Shown: piece after piece, positions 32,971 to 42,372 of the stretch | Layout: every line of letters begins with the position of its first letter | Numbering within the stretch: position 1 is the stretch's first letter | NCBI GenBank assembly: GCA_015277795.1 | Contig: CP063848.1 | Location: 2,914,001 to 2,978,000, forward strand | Length of the DNA: 64,000 nucleotides | Direction of reading: 5' to 3' | Source of the DNA: Massilia sp. UMI-21 | GTDB taxonomy: Bacteria > Pseudomonadota > Gammaproteobacteria > Burkholderiales > Burkholderiaceae_D | Notes under the pieces: model-generated | Seen by the model: the letters and a program-made list of their open reading frames with translations, nothing else | Databases searched by the model: none | What the model was told of the DNA's origin: nothing | Position numbers and translations under genes: made by a program

Positions 32971-35361
32971 CTACTTCGCGCGGCCGCGCAGGCGCAGCGC
33001 GTTGCTGATCACGGACACCGAACTCAGACTCATCGCCAGCGCCGCGACCATCGGCGACAGCAGGCGGCCGGTAAATGGATACAGCAGGCCGGCAGCCAGC
33101 GGGATGCCGAGCGCGTTGTACAGGAAGGCAAAGGCCAGGTTCTGCCGCATGTTGCGTACCGTCTCGAAGGACAGCAGGCGCGCCCGTGCGATGCCGCGCA
33201 GGTCCCCTTTTACCAGGGTCACGTGCGCCGAATGAATCGCGACGTCGGTACCGGTCCCCATGGCGATGCCGACATCGGCCTTGGCCAGCGCCGGGGAGTC
33301 GTTGATGCCGTCGCCCGCCATCGCGACCGTCTTTCCCTCGGCCTGCAGCTTCTCCACCAGGGCCAGCTTGTCCTGCGGCTTGACCTCGCCGTGGAATGCG
33401 GAAATGCCGAGCGCCGCCGCCACCGACCTGGCGGTGCTGACGCCGTCGCCGGTGGCCATGACCACCGTGATGCCTGCTTCCCTGAGCGCCGCCAGGGCCT
33501 CCGGGGTGCTCTGCTTGACCGGGTCGGAGACCGCCACCAGCCCCAGGAGCTGCCGGTCGGCCGCCAGGTACATCACGCTCGCGCCCTGGAGACGCCAGCT
33601 TTCCGCCTGCGCAGCCAGTGGTTTCCAGTCGACCCCCTCGACGTCCATGAGCGCGGTATTCCCGAGTGCGATCTGCCTGCCTTCGACCACGCCGTGCACG
33701 CCGATGCCGCTGGACGACTCGAAGTGCTCGGGCTTGGCCATGGCCAGGCCGCGGCGCCGGGCCTCGGCGACGATCGCATGGGCCAGCGGATGCTCGCTGC
33801 CCTGGTCGATGCTGGCGGCCACCCGCAAGACTTCCTCCGCCGCGTGGTCGCCGCCGCCCGACAGCGCGGCCGCCGCGTGGAAGGCCGGCTTGCCTTCGGT
33901 GAGCGTGCCGGTCTTGTCGACGATCAGGGTATCGATCTTGCGCAGGTCCTCGATGGCCGCCGCGTCGCGGAACAGGATGCCCTCGGTGGCGCCACGGCCG
34001 GTGGCCGCCATGATCGACATCGGCGTCGCCAGCCCCAGCGCGCAGGGACAGGCAATGATCAGCACCGAGACGGCATTGACGAAGCCGTACACCCAGCTTG
34101 CCTGCGGTCCGAACAAGCCCCAAGCGAAGAGCGTGAGCACGGCGACCGACACCACGGTCGCCACGAAATAGCCGGCCACGACGTCGGCCAGGCGTTGCAT
34201 CAGCGCGCGTGAGCGCTGGGCCTGCGCCACCATCTGGACGATCTGCGACAGCATAGTCTGCGCGCCCACCTTGTCCGAGCGCACGACCAGGCTGCCGCTG
34301 GCGTTGATCGTGGCGCCGATTACCTTGTCGCCCGGCCGCTTGGTCACCGGCACCGGCTCACCGGTCAGCATGGACTGGTCGACTGCGCTTTCGCCCTCGA
34401 GGACGACACCGTCCACGGGAACTTTCTCACCGGGACGCACTCGCAACGCGTCGCCGGGGTGAACATGTGTCAAGGGAATGTCTTCCTCGCTGCCATCGGC
34501 ATGGACGCGCCGCGCCGTCTTCGGCGCCAGGCCGAGCAGCGACTTGATCGCAGCCGAGGTCTGCGAACGTGCCCGCAGTTCCAGGATCTGCCCCAGCAGG
34601 GTCAGTGAAATGATGACCGCCGCCGCCTCGTAGTACACGCCGATGCGCCCGTGCATGGCGAAGTTGCGCGGGAAGATGCCGGGGGCAACGGTCGCGACCA
34701 CGCTGTAGCCGTAGGCTGCGGCCACGCCCAGTCCGATCAGCGTCCACATGTTCGGTTTGCGGTTGCGGATGGATTGCACCCCGCGCGTGAAGAACGGCCT
34801 GCCGGCCCACAGCACGACCGGGGTGCTCAGCAAGAGCTCGATCCAGCTTTGCCCGGGCAGCCCGCCCCCGAACAGGCGATGCCCCGCCATCGCCAGCACC
34901 GTCACGACCACCGTCATCGGCAGGGTCCACCAGAAGCGGCGCTTGAAATCCAGCAGTTCCGGGTTGTCCTCTTGTTCGAGCGAGGGCAGCATCGGCTCGA
35001 GCGCCATGCCGCAGATCGGACAATTGCCGGGCTCGGGCTGGCGGATCTCGGGATGCATCGGGCAGGTGTAGAGACTGCCTTCCGGCGCGGCGGGCGCCGG
35101 TCCGGCTCCGGACCCGCCCAGGTGCCGCTGGGGCGCCGCACGGAATTTGTCCATGCATCCGGTACTGCAGAAGTAATAGGCCTGCCCCCCGTGCCGGACT
35201 TCTCTCGAAGGCTCGGCGGCGACTGTCATCCCGCACACCGGGTCGGTGAAGCACGCGCCACCGGTCGCCTGCCCGTGGCCGATGCCGTGGCCACTTCCCG
35301 GCCCTCGATCCGCTTGAGGGCCGTGGTGGCCGGGGTGGTCGTCAGGCGTCAGCTCGTTCAT
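32971..35361 (-). CDS. copA: Copper-translocating P1B-type ATPase with YHS domain
   Basis: A 796-residue Cu(I) exporter. The N-terminus is His/Gly-rich, then a YHS domain ([10 protein letters not shown], about residue 40), then a heavy-metal-binding domain (YTCPMHPEI through CPICGM, about residues 95-120) in place of HMA domains. The pump core shows [26 protein letters not shown] and [11 protein letters not shown]. The start at 35361 has GGAAAAG nine bases upstream; an ATG at 35388 is the alternative. YHS-type CopA proteins export copper in many Proteobacteria. It probably forms an operon with the small HMA gene upstream. Confidence 0.95.
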   Translation of the reverse strand: MNELTPDDHPGHHGPQADRGPGSGHGIGHGQATGGACFTDPVCGMTVAAEPSREVRHGGQAYYFCSTGCMDKFRAAPQRHLGGSGAGPAPAAPEGSLYTCPMHPEIRQPEPGNCPICGMALEPMLPSLEQEDNPELLDFKRRFWWTLPMTVVVTVLAMAGHRLFGGGLPGQSWIELLLSTPVVLWAGRPFFTRGVQSIRNRKPNMWTLIGLGVAAAYGYSVVATVAPGIFPRNFAMHGRIGVYYEAAAVIISLTLLGQILELRARSQTSAAIKSLLGLAPKTARRVHADGSEEDIPLTHVHPGDALRVRPGEKVPVDGVVLEGESAVDQSMLTGEPVPVTKRPGDKVIGATINASGSLVVRSDKVGAQTMLSQIVQMVAQAQRSRALMQRLADVVAGYFVATVVSVAVLTLFAWGLFGPQASWVYGFVNAVSVLIIACPCALGLATPMSIMAATGRGATEGILFRDAAAIEDLRKIDTLIVDKTGTLTEGKPAFHAAAALSGGGDHAAEEVLRVAASIDQGSEHPLAHAIVAEARRRGLAMAKPEHFESSSGIGVHGVVEGRQIALGNTALMDVEGVDWKPLAAQAESWRLQGASVMYLAADRQLLGLVAVSDPVKQSTPEALAALREAGITVVMATGDGVSTARSVAAALGISAFHGEVKPQDKLALVEKLQAEGKTVAMAGDGINDSPALAKADVGIAMGTGTDVAIHSAHVTLVKGDLRGIARARLLSFETVRNMRQNLAFAFLYNALGIPLAAGLLYPFTGRLLSPMVAALAMSLSSVSVISNALRLRGRAK

Positions 35362-35416
35362 GTCGACAGCTTTTCCGGTGTCGTCCATGGGCGCCGGTGT
35401 GCGCCGGCACCGCCGT

Positions 35417-35596
35417 TCAGTCCGCCGCCTCACTTGCCGGATAGCCGGCGGCGGCGGTCGCATGGGCGAGCGCGGCCGGCGCTTCCGCGCGCTCCACCTG
35501 GGCCAGTCGGTCCTTCAACGATACATCGACCCTTGCCTGCGGGTCCAGTGCCCGCACGGCACGCGTGACCATCTTTTCCACTTTGAGTGTACGCAC
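35417..35596 (-). CDS. Shortened HMA-type copper chaperone lacking CxxC
   Basis: A 59-residue protein that reads like a CopZ/HMA domain: RTLKVEKM, then [18 protein letters not shown], then RLAQVER and AAGYPA. Between KVE and VTRAV a CopZ would have about eight more residues including the CxxC metal loop; here they are missing. GTG at 35596 with AGGAG upstream gives the length of an HMA domain minus that loop. It is upstream of copA on the same strand, where copZ is usual. It is either a non-binding relic or a changed function. Confidence 0.6.
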   Translation of the reverse strand: MRTLKVEKMVTRAVRALDPQARVDVSLKDRLAQVERAEAPAALAHATAAAGYPASEAAD

Positions 35597-35845
35597 GGAT
35601 TTGCTCCTGCACGATCGATATGCTTGCAGCTTGAACTTTCCCATCGCAGGAAGATTAAGCTCAGGCTGGGGGGCCGACGATGCCACCGACAGAAGGCGCA
35701 CGCCCTTCCAGTTACGGCAAGGTCAAGCGCTTTCGACCTGCTTCCTGCCGCGCACTTTCATCCGATCGGCGCTCGCAGGTCGTGACTTTGGTCAGCCTCG
35801 AGTCGGTTATCACTTGAAAACCGCCGTGATATACTCCGCCTGCCC

Positions 35846-36286
35846 ATGAACCGCACTGTCAAGACATTCCTCGTTTGGCTATTGATGCTCATGCTGCCGC
35901 TCCATGCGGCCGCTGCGAGCGTCGGGATGTCCTGCGCGCCGGTTCGCCAGCATGTGACGGCCGAGGTCGGCATGCCGCACCACCAGCCGGCGGCGCCAGC
36001 CCATGCGCACCACGGCGGCGCGCACGGCGACCATGCGGTGCAGGCGGATCACGGCGCGGCGCCGGATGCCGGCCATCATGGCTCGGCAAGCGACATTGCG
36101 AAAAAGGCGCACTCGTCCTGCAGCGCCTGCTCGGCGCTCTGTGCCGGCGCGGTGGCGCCACCATCGGCCATCCTGTCCCTCCCCTCCTTCGACGGCTCCG
36201 ACGCCCGCGTCGTGTCGCCCGCGGACTTCGCCGCCGGCTTCATCCCGGACGGTCTACAGCGACCTCCCCGGCATCGCTCCGCTTAA
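35846..36286 (+). CDS. His-rich exported protein, CopL/DUF2946-like
   Basis: A 146-residue protein with a signal peptide (to about residue 24), a His-rich middle (HHGGAHGDHAVQADHG, about residues 55-75), a CSACSALC cluster near residue 93 and a C-terminal GFIPDGLQRPPR that resembles CopL and DUF2946 proteins. These are periplasmic, copper-linked proteins of uncertain role. It opens the plus-strand copper gene run and is divergent from the copA pair. Confidence 0.7.
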   Translation: MNRTVKTFLVWLLMLMLPLHAAAASVGMSCAPVRQHVTAEVGMPHHQPAAPAHAHHGGAHGDHAVQADHGAAPDAGHHGSASDIAKKAHSSCSACSALCAGAVAPPSAILSLPSFDGSDARVVSPADFAAGFIPDGLQRPPRHRSA

Positions 36287-36405
36287 TCAGGCCCCGCGCA
36301 GCGCGCGCACCGGAAGCTGACTTCAGCCATCCGGCGCCGATGCGCATGCATCCCTGGCAAGCGTGCGTCCGACGCACGAGCTGCTACCGATTTTGAGGAG
36401 TCACG

Positions 36406-36804
36406 ATGAAACCCATGCAATTGGCCGCCGTCCTCGGCGTGCTGGCGGCGGCGCCGTTCGCGCATGCCCAGCAAGCGTCCCGCCCGTCCGACCCGGGCGA
36501 CCCCGCCGATCCGACGCTTGCAGTTCCCCGGCCCGAATATGTGTCCGCCTTCGCGCCCGCCTTCGCGGACCATGCCCCCTTGCAGCAGGACAGCGGCGCC
36601 ACGCCGGACAAGACCTGGCGCCGGATGAACGATGCGCTCACGGAGAAGCCGGCAGAGGCTACCCATGCGGCGCATGCGTCGCAGACGACCTACGCCGCCC
36701 CGGCGCAGGCCGGCGGCCACGCGCACGCCCGGAAGGCGCCGGCGCCGGCCCAGCCAGCCACACCTGCGGCTTCGTCCGCGCACTCGGGTCGTCAACACCA
36801 CTGA
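36406..36804 (+). CDS. Small exported hypothetical protein in the copper cluster
   Basis: A 132-residue protein with a signal peptide (MKPMQLAAVLGVLAAAPFAHA) and GAGG upstream of the ATG. The mature part is Pro/Ala/His-rich and probably unstructured, ending in QHH. A short motif YVSAFAPAFADHAPL is the only ordered-looking part. It is 19 bases ahead of the TolC-type gene, so it belongs to that operon. No function can be assigned; metal binding by its histidines is possible. Confidence 0.6.
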   Translation: MKPMQLAAVLGVLAAAPFAHAQQASRPSDPGDPADPTLAVPRPEYVSAFAPAFADHAPLQQDSGATPDKTWRRMNDALTEKPAEATHAAHASQTTYAAPAQAGGHAHARKAPAPAQPATPAASSAHSGRQHH

Positions 36805-36823
36805 GACAAGCCAAGGCACAACA

Positions 36824-38257
36824 ATGACAAGATACACCTCGTCTCCCATGCTGCGCGCCGTCGCCACCGGCGCGCTCGCGGCGCTCCTGGGCGGCTGCGC
36901 CAGCTTTTCGCCGGACGGCGGCCTCGACGCCGTATCGGCAATGACCTCGGCGCGCACCGGCCAGGACCTGCAGCTGACGCAGGCCAAGCACGACAGCGGC
37001 GCAACCCAGGCCGAAGTCGCGCGCCTGTTGGGCGCACCGCTCACGGCCGACGGCGCCGTGCGGGTGGCGCTGCTGAATAACCGCGGTCTGCGCGCTTCGC
37101 TGGCCGGCCTGGGCGTGGCCGAAGCCGACCTGGTGCAGGCTGGACGGATGCGCAACCCGGGCTTGAGCTTCAGCCGCATGTCCGGCGGCGGCGAAACCGA
37201 AATCGAACGCGGCGTGATGTTCGACCTGGTCGGCCTGCTGACCATCCCCATCCGGCGCGATATCGAAGCGCGTCGCTTCCAGGGCGCCAAGCTGGCTGCC
37301 GCAATGGACGCGGTGCGCCTGGCCGCCGACACGCGCAAGGCCTGGTTCAACGCGGTTGCCGCGGCCCAGTCCGCGCAATACGCGGAACAGGTGCGCGAAG
37401 CCGCCCAGGCCAGCGCCGAGCTGGCCCGGCGGATGGCCAGGGCCGGTAACCTCAGCGCCCTCGACGGGGCGCGCGAACAGGTGTTCTCGGCCGAGGCCAC
37501 GGCGCAGCTGGCGCGGGCGCGTCACCAGGCGACCGCGGCGCGCGAACAGCTTGCCCGCCTGATGGGCGTGTGGGGCGCGCAGACCGCGTTTACCCTGCTG
37601 GAGCGGCTCCCCGACCTGCCGGCCGCGCCGCGCGACGGCGATAATGTCGAGTCGCTGGCGATGCGGCAGCGGCTCGACGTCCAGCTCGCGAAGCTGGATG
37701 CGCAAGCCACGGCACGCGCGCTGGGCCTGAGCAAGGCCACCGGTTTCGTCAACGTGCTGGATGCCGGCTACGTCAACACCAGCAAGACCGGCGCGCCGCG
37801 CGAACAGGGTTACGAGATCGAGCTGGTCTTGCCGATCTTCGACTGGGGCGGCGCGCGCGTCGCCAAGGCCGAGGCCCTGTACATGCAGTCGGTCCACCGC
37901 ACCGCCCATGCCGCCACGAGCGCCCGCTCGCAGGTGCGCGAAGCCTACTCGGCCTATCGCACCAACTACGACCTGGCCCGCCACTATCGCGACGAGATCG
38001 TGCCCCTCCAGAAGAAGATTTCGGAAGAAACCCTGTTGCGCTACAACGGCATGCTGATCGGCGTGTTCGAGCTGCTGGCCGACGCGCGCGCCCAGATCAC
38101 CCGCGTGACCGCGTCGATCGAGGCGCAGCGCGATTTCTGGATTGCCGAGACAGCGCTGCAAGCCGCGATCAACGGCAGCGGCGGGAGCGCCGCCGCAGCG
38201 GCATCGGTGGTCAGCTCCGCCGCCGGTTCTGTGGATGCAGCAGCGCCTGAACATTAA
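36824..38257 (+). CDS. TolC-family outer-membrane lipoprotein
   Basis: A 477-residue outer-membrane factor with lipobox LLGGC (Cys near residue 25) and the repeated helical hairpins of TolC-type channels, for example LLNNRGLRASLAGLGVAEADL and LAMRQRLDVQLAKLDAQATARA (landmarks near residues 84 and 283). It is upstream of the multicopper oxidase by 14 bases. No inner-membrane pump accompanies it, so it may serve a pump elsewhere or work with the copper proteins here. The long frame running further upstream is out of frame with the preceding real gene. Confidence 0.85.
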   Translation: MTRYTSSPMLRAVATGALAALLGGCASFSPDGGLDAVSAMTSARTGQDLQLTQAKHDSGATQAEVARLLGAPLTADGAVRVALLNNRGLRASLAGLGVAEADLVQAGRMRNPGLSFSRMSGGGETEIERGVMFDLVGLLTIPIRRDIEARRFQGAKLAAAMDAVRLAADTRKAWFNAVAAAQSAQYAEQVREAAQASAELARRMARAGNLSALDGAREQVFSAEATAQLARARHQATAAREQLARLMGVWGAQTAFTLLERLPDLPAAPRDGDNVESLAMRQRLDVQLAKLDAQATARALGLSKATGFVNVLDAGYVNTSKTGAPREQGYEIELVLPIFDWGGARVAKAEALYMQSVHRTAHAATSARSQVREAYSAYRTNYDLARHYRDEIVPLQKKISEETLLRYNGMLIGVFELLADARAQITRVTASIEAQRDFWIAETALQAAINGSGGSAAAAASVVSSAAGSVDAAAPEH

Positions 38258-38271
38258 TAAGGAATAGAGCA

Positions 38272-39663
38272 ATGCGTTCTCGTCGAGATTTCTTTACCGG
38301 CGCAGCAGCACTGGTGGGCGCGGGCCTGGTAAGCCGGGCCGGCGCCGCCACCCTGCCCGAAGCACCGATCATGAGTAGCGCGGCGACCCAACCGCCGCCG
38401 CCGCCCCCGAACGGCCGCCCCTACAACCCGGTGGTGACCCTGAATGGGTGGTCGCTCCCCTGGCGCATGAACAATGGCGTCAAGGAGTTTCACCTGATCG
38501 CCGAGCCGGTCGTGCGCGAGATCGCGCCCGGCATGAAGGCCAACCTGTGGGGCTACAACGGCCAGAGCCCCGGACCGACCATCGAGGTGGTCGAGGGCGA
38601 CCGCGTGCGCATCTTCGTGACCAACAGGCTGCCCGAGCACACCAGTATCCACTGGCACGGACAGCGCCTGCCCAACGGCATGGACGGGGTCACCGGCCTG
38701 ACCCAGCCCGGCATCCAGCCGGGCAAGACCTTCGTCTACGAATTCGTCGCGCGCCGTCCGGGAACCTTCATGTACCACCCGCATGCGGACGAGATGGTCC
38801 AGATGGCGATGGGCATGATGGGCTTCTGGGTCACGCACCCGAGGAATCCGGCCCAGCACCGGGTCGACCGCGACTTCGTGTTCCTGCTCAATGCCTACGA
38901 CATCGACCCTGGCAGCTACACCCCGCGCGTCAACGAGATGCTCAACTTCAATCTCTGGACCTTCAATAGCCGCGCCTTCCCCGGCATCGACACAATGAAC
39001 GTGCGCCGCAACGACCGGGTGCGTATCCGGGTGGGCAACCTGACCATGACCAACCATCCGATCCACGTGCACGGTCACGAGTTCGAGGTCACCGGCACCG
39101 ACGGCGGCTGGACCCGTCCCGAGTCGCGCTGGCCCGAGGTGACCACCGATGTCGCGGTGGGACAGATGCGCGCGATCGAATTCATCGCGGACGAACCGGG
39201 CGACTGGGCCTTCCACTGCCACAAGTCGCACCACACCATGAACGCCATGGGCCACGACGTCCCGAACCTGATCGGGGTGGACCACCGCGGGGTCGCCGAG
39301 AAGATCGCCAGGCTGGTGCCCGACTACATGGTCATGGGCGACAAGGGCGGCTCGATGGGCGACATGGAAATGCCGCTGCCCGACAACACGCTGCCGATGA
39401 TGACCGGCCAGGGGCCGTTCGGCGGCGTGGAAATGGGCGGCATGTTCACCGTGCTGAAAGTGCGCAAGGACCAGAAGCCCGGCGACTACAGCGACCCGGG
39501 CTGGTACAGGCATCCGCCCGGCACCCTCGCCTACGAGTGGAAAGGCGAGCCGCCGGCGGCGCTTCGCAAGCAGGACGCGGGCGGCCAGTCGATGCCCGCG
39601 GCAAACGCGCCCGAGGTGGAAGTCACGGTGCGCAAACCCACTGGCCACCAGGGCCATCACTGA
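38272..39663 (+). CDS. Tat-exported multicopper oxidase
   Basis: A 463-residue copper oxidase. The N-terminus MRSRRDFFTGAAALVGAG is a twin-arginine signal. The four copper-ligand segments are visible: HWHG (near residue 127), HPHAD, HPIHVHGHEF and HCHKSHH. The last supplies type 1 and type 3 ligands. Met-rich stretches (MVQMAMGMMG and MGDMEM) suggest cuprous oxidase activity like CueO. It probably oxidises Cu(I) in the periplasm. It sits between the TolC-type and DUF411 genes in one operon. Confidence 0.92.
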   Translation: MRSRRDFFTGAAALVGAGLVSRAGAATLPEAPIMSSAATQPPPPPPNGRPYNPVVTLNGWSLPWRMNNGVKEFHLIAEPVVREIAPGMKANLWGYNGQSPGPTIEVVEGDRVRIFVTNRLPEHTSIHWHGQRLPNGMDGVTGLTQPGIQPGKTFVYEFVARRPGTFMYHPHADEMVQMAMGMMGFWVTHPRNPAQHRVDRDFVFLLNAYDIDPGSYTPRVNEMLNFNLWTFNSRAFPGIDTMNVRRNDRVRIRVGNLTMTNHPIHVHGHEFEVTGTDGGWTRPESRWPEVTTDVAVGQMRAIEFIADEPGDWAFHCHKSHHTMNAMGHDVPNLIGVDHRGVAEKIARLVPDYMVMGDKGGSMGDMEMPLPDNTLPMMTGQGPFGGVEMGGMFTVLKVRKDQKPGDYSDPGWYRHPPGTLAYEWKGEPPAALRKQDAGGQSMPAANAPEVEVTVRKPTGHQGHH

Positions 39664-39684
39664 CACATTTCAAGGAGCTGCATC

Positions 39685-40128
39685 ATGCTGAATCGATTCA
39701 TCCTGCGGTCTGCTTTTGCAGCCGCCCTGGCCATGCCGGTGCTGGCAATGGCGGCCGCCCCGGTCATCGAGGTCTTCAAGAGCGAATCCTGCGGCTGCTG
39801 CGCGGCCTGGGTGGAACACCTGAAGGCCAATGGCTTCGCACCCAAGGTGCACAACGTCGCCAACCCGGCGGACTACCGCGCACGCGGCGGCATCCCCGAC
39901 GAACTGGGCTCCTGCCACACGGCGACGGCAGAGGGCTATGCCATCGAAGGGCACGTCCCGGCCAGCGACATCAAGCGCTTGCTGGCGGCCAGGCCGAAGG
40001 CGAAGGGACTGGCCGTTCCCGGCATGCCGCTCGGCTCGCCCGGCATGGAAGGCCCGCGCAAGGACCCGTTCGACGTCCTGCTGGTGCAGGGCAAGGGCAA
40101 GGCCAGCGTCTTCAAGCATTACAACTGA
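39685..40128 (+). CDS. DUF411 exported metal-binding protein
   Basis: A 147-residue protein with a signal peptide and the DUF411 core: KSESCGCCAAWVEHLKANGF, then HNVANP, then GSCHTATAEGYAIEGHVPA and GLAVPGMPLGSPGME. Family members occur in copper and other metal operons and probably bind Cu through the Cys and His residues. It follows the oxidase by 21 bases and precedes the cusF-like gene. Confidence 0.9.
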   Translation: MLNRFILRSAFAAALAMPVLAMAAAPVIEVFKSESCGCCAAWVEHLKANGFAPKVHNVANPADYRARGGIPDELGSCHTATAEGYAIEGHVPASDIKRLLAARPKAKGLAVPGMPLGSPGMEGPRKDPFDVLLVQGKGKASVFKHYN

Positions 40129-40163
40129 ACCGGCCACTAAACTGGCCACTGAACCGGCCACTG
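40128..40163 (+). repeat. Three 12-bp tandem repeats
   Basis: AACCGGCCACTA, AACTGGCCACTG and AACCGGCCACTG stand in direct succession between the DUF411 stop and the cusF-like gene. Each unit has a GGCC centre. Function unknown; replication slippage is the simplest origin. Confidence 0.7.
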
Positions 40164-40187
40164 CATCGAAAAACGGAAGGAAACACC

Positions 40188-40514
40188 ATGAACGCATTCC
40201 CGATGCTGGCCCTGGCAATCGCCATGGCCACCTGCGGCACTGTCGCATTCGCACAGGACTCGCATGGCGCGCACGCCGCGCCCGCGCCCGTGGAACTGAC
40301 CGAGGGCGAAGTGAAGAAGATCGACACCGATGCCGGAAAGATCACGATGAAGCACGGCCCCATCAAGAACCTGGACATGAACGGGATGACCATGGTCCTG
40401 CGCGTGAAGGATGCGGCGATGCTGGAGCAGGTCAAGGTGGGCGACAAGGTGCGCTTCGCGGCCGATCGCGTGAACGGCGCGATCACCGTCGTGCAGCTGG
40501 AGAAGCAGCAGTAA
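40188..40514 (+). CDS. cusF: CusF-like periplasmic copper-binding protein
   Basis: A 108-residue protein with a signal peptide ending near AFA-QDS (residue 22). The mature domain has the CusF beta-barrel pattern: GEVKKIDTDAGKITMKHGPI, then LDMNGMTMVLRVKD and GDKVRFAADR. The His and two Met residues that hold Cu(I) in CusF are there, and the usual Trp is not obvious. GGAAGG precedes the ATG. CusF passes Cu(I) to an RND pump or buffers it; no cusCBA is in view. Confidence 0.88.
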   Translation: MNAFPMLALAIAMATCGTVAFAQDSHGAHAAPAPVELTEGEVKKIDTDAGKITMKHGPIKNLDMNGMTMVLRVKDAAMLEQVKVGDKVRFAADRVNGAITVVQLEKQQ

Positions 40515-40572
40515 GGACGCAGTGAGGACGTAGTAAGGCGCCCTCACTGCAGCCGGTGCGCTGCGCCGCCCT

Positions 40573-42372
40573 TCAGACCTTGAAGTCCTCGAAGGCCACC
40601 TGGGCGTCGTCCACGCCCAGGTGGCGCAGCGTCCTGCGGGTGGCCTCCAGCATGGCCGGCGGGCCGCATACATAGAACTCGAGCGAAGCCAGATCGGGAT
40701 GGCAGCGCAACAAGCCGTCGACCACCGCGTCGTCCACCAGCCCATGCATCCAGCCATCGGCGGCCTGCTCCGACAGCACCAGGCGCCAGCGGAAGTTGGG
40801 GTGGCGCTCGGCGAAGGCTTGCATTTCCTCGACGTAGGGGGCATCGCGCAGGCTGCGCGCGCCGTACCAGAAATGCAGCGGCTCGCCGCTGCCCTTGGCG
40901 AGCAGCGCATGGATCATGGCGCGCAGTGGCGCCATGCCTGCGCCGCCGCCGATGAACACCTTCTCGCGGCCGCCGGTCTTGAGTGCGAAGTCGCCGAACG
41001 GGCCGCTGAATCTCACCTCTTCACCTGCCTTCAGCGTGTACATGTAGCCCGAGCCGCGCCCAGGACTGGCGCCGGGCATGAAGCGTACCAGGAAGGACAA
41101 CTGGCCGTCGAGCTGCTCGACCGGAACGCAGACCGAATACGCGCGGCGCAGCGGTGCGTGGTTGACCAGGCGCGCCGGATTGCCCGCGGCACGCCAGTCC
41201 GCGCGGTGATGTTCGGGAAGCTCGATGTCGCCGGCGTCGCGGGCGTAGGCCGGCACGTGGATCTGCACGTAGCAGCCGGGACGGCAGGCCAGCGGCTGCC
41301 GGGCACGGATCGTGATCTCGCGCAGGAAGGGCGTGAGCGCCTGTGTGCCGGTGACCGTGGCGGTATGTTCGGTCTGCAGTGCGGCCGACGCCTCCACCGC
41401 GATGTCGACGCTGCCGCGCACCGGCAGGTTGCAGGCAAGCCGGTAGCCTGCCGCCAGCTTCCGCGGCGACAGCAAGGCCCGATCAGCCGCCGTGGGCGCA
41501 GGCGCCTGGCCGAGGCAACGGACCTCGCACAGGCCGCAGCTTTGGCCGCCACCGCAAGTCGACGGCAAGGCCAGGCCGGCACGCGCCAGCGCGCGGAACA
41601 CGGTATCGCCCTCGGCCGCATCGACCAAACGCACCGTCTCGCCATCGCAGCCGCGCAGCTTGACGCTGCGCCGGCGGCGCCAGGAAGCCGGCACGAACTC
41701 TGCCAGGCGCAGGCTCGTCAACAGCAGCCACACGCCGCTCAAGGCCATCCACAGGCCGGCCGCTGCGCTCGAAACCAGCAGCGGATGGTTGAAATCGGTG
41801 CGCTCGCTGTAGTCCATGATGTGCAGCATCCAGAAAAAGTCGAACAGGCGCCAGCTGCTGTTGCGGTGCTCGAGCACCTTGCCGGACACGCTGGACACGT
41901 ACACCGTCGTCTCGTCGGCATCGGCGAAATCGACGCGCCATACCGCGTCCTTGTGGGCGCGCGTCTCCAGCGAGTAAGTCAACAGGCGTGGCGCGGCCGG
42001 CGCCGCGCGGCCGGCATACGAGGCGCGCGCGATGGCCAGCGCAAGCGGCGCGTCGATCGCCACGGGACGGCCGTCGGTGGCCCCGACCAGCCAGCTGCGC
42101 TGGTCGTTCTGCAGCATGTACACCGGGCGGCCGAGCAGCCAGGCGGAGCTGAGCGTCATGACCTGGGCGCCGTTCGCGGCCAGCACCGCTTCCGGCGCCA
42201 GCACATCGGCCGGCCACGCCGCGGGCAGCGGCAGGGCGGTGCGCAGCGTGCGGCCCGCGACCTTGTCCGCGTCGAGCAGGCTCATCACCACGCCACTCGA
42301 CATCCACAGCAGGAACTGGATCCCGATCAGCAGTCCAATCCATTTGTGTAGCTTCTTCATCCAGTGGCTCAT
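40573..42372 (-). CDS. PepSY membrane protein fused to ferredoxin and FAD/NAD reductase
   Basis: A 599-residue three-part protein. Residues 1-235 form a PepSY-type membrane unit with segments near the start (WIGLLIGIQFLLWMSSG) and near residue 205. Residues about 245-330 are a plant-type 2Fe-2S ferredoxin with CGGGQSCGLCEVRC and a later Cys. The rest is a flavin/NAD(P)H reductase with RAYSVC, GPFGDFAL, GGGAGMAPLRA and YVCGPPAML. It would carry electrons from NAD(P)H across or to the membrane. The ATG overlaps the stop of the next PepSY gene (ATGA) and has GGAGGAAG upstream. A metal-reductase role is inferred from context only. Confidence 0.88.
   Translation of the reverse strand: MSHWMKKLHKWIGLLIGIQFLLWMSSGVVMSLLDADKVAGRTLRTALPLPAAWPADVLAPEAVLAANGAQVMTLSSAWLLGRPVYMLQNDQRSWLVGATDGRPVAIDAPLALAIARASYAGRAAPAAPRLLTYSLETRAHKDAVWRVDFADADETTVYVSSVSGKVLEHRNSSWRLFDFFWMLHIMDYSERTDFNHPLLVSSAAAGLWMALSGVWLLLTSLRLAEFVPASWRRRRSVKLRGCDGETVRLVDAAEGDTVFRALARAGLALPSTCGGGQSCGLCEVRCLGQAPAPTAADRALLSPRKLAAGYRLACNLPVRGSVDIAVEASAALQTEHTATVTGTQALTPFLREITIRARQPLACRPGCYVQIHVPAYARDAGDIELPEHHRADWRAAGNPARLVNHAPLRRAYSVCVPVEQLDGQLSFLVRFMPGASPGRGSGYMYTLKAGEEVRFSGPFGDFALKTGGREKVFIGGGAGMAPLRAMIHALLAKGSGEPLHFWYGARSLRDAPYVEEMQAFAERHPNFRWRLVLSEQAADGWMHGLVDDAVVDGLLRCHPDLASLEFYVCGPPAMLEATRRTLRHLGVDDAQVAFEDFKV

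Noticed and set aside
32483..34123. 546-codon frame overlapping copA on the same strand
   Set aside because: It is the +1 shadow of copA with Arg/Gly-rich sequence and no domain.
36659..38272. 537-codon minus-strand frame opposite the TolC-type gene
   Set aside because: Antisense shadow; TolC repeats and lipobox are on the plus strand.
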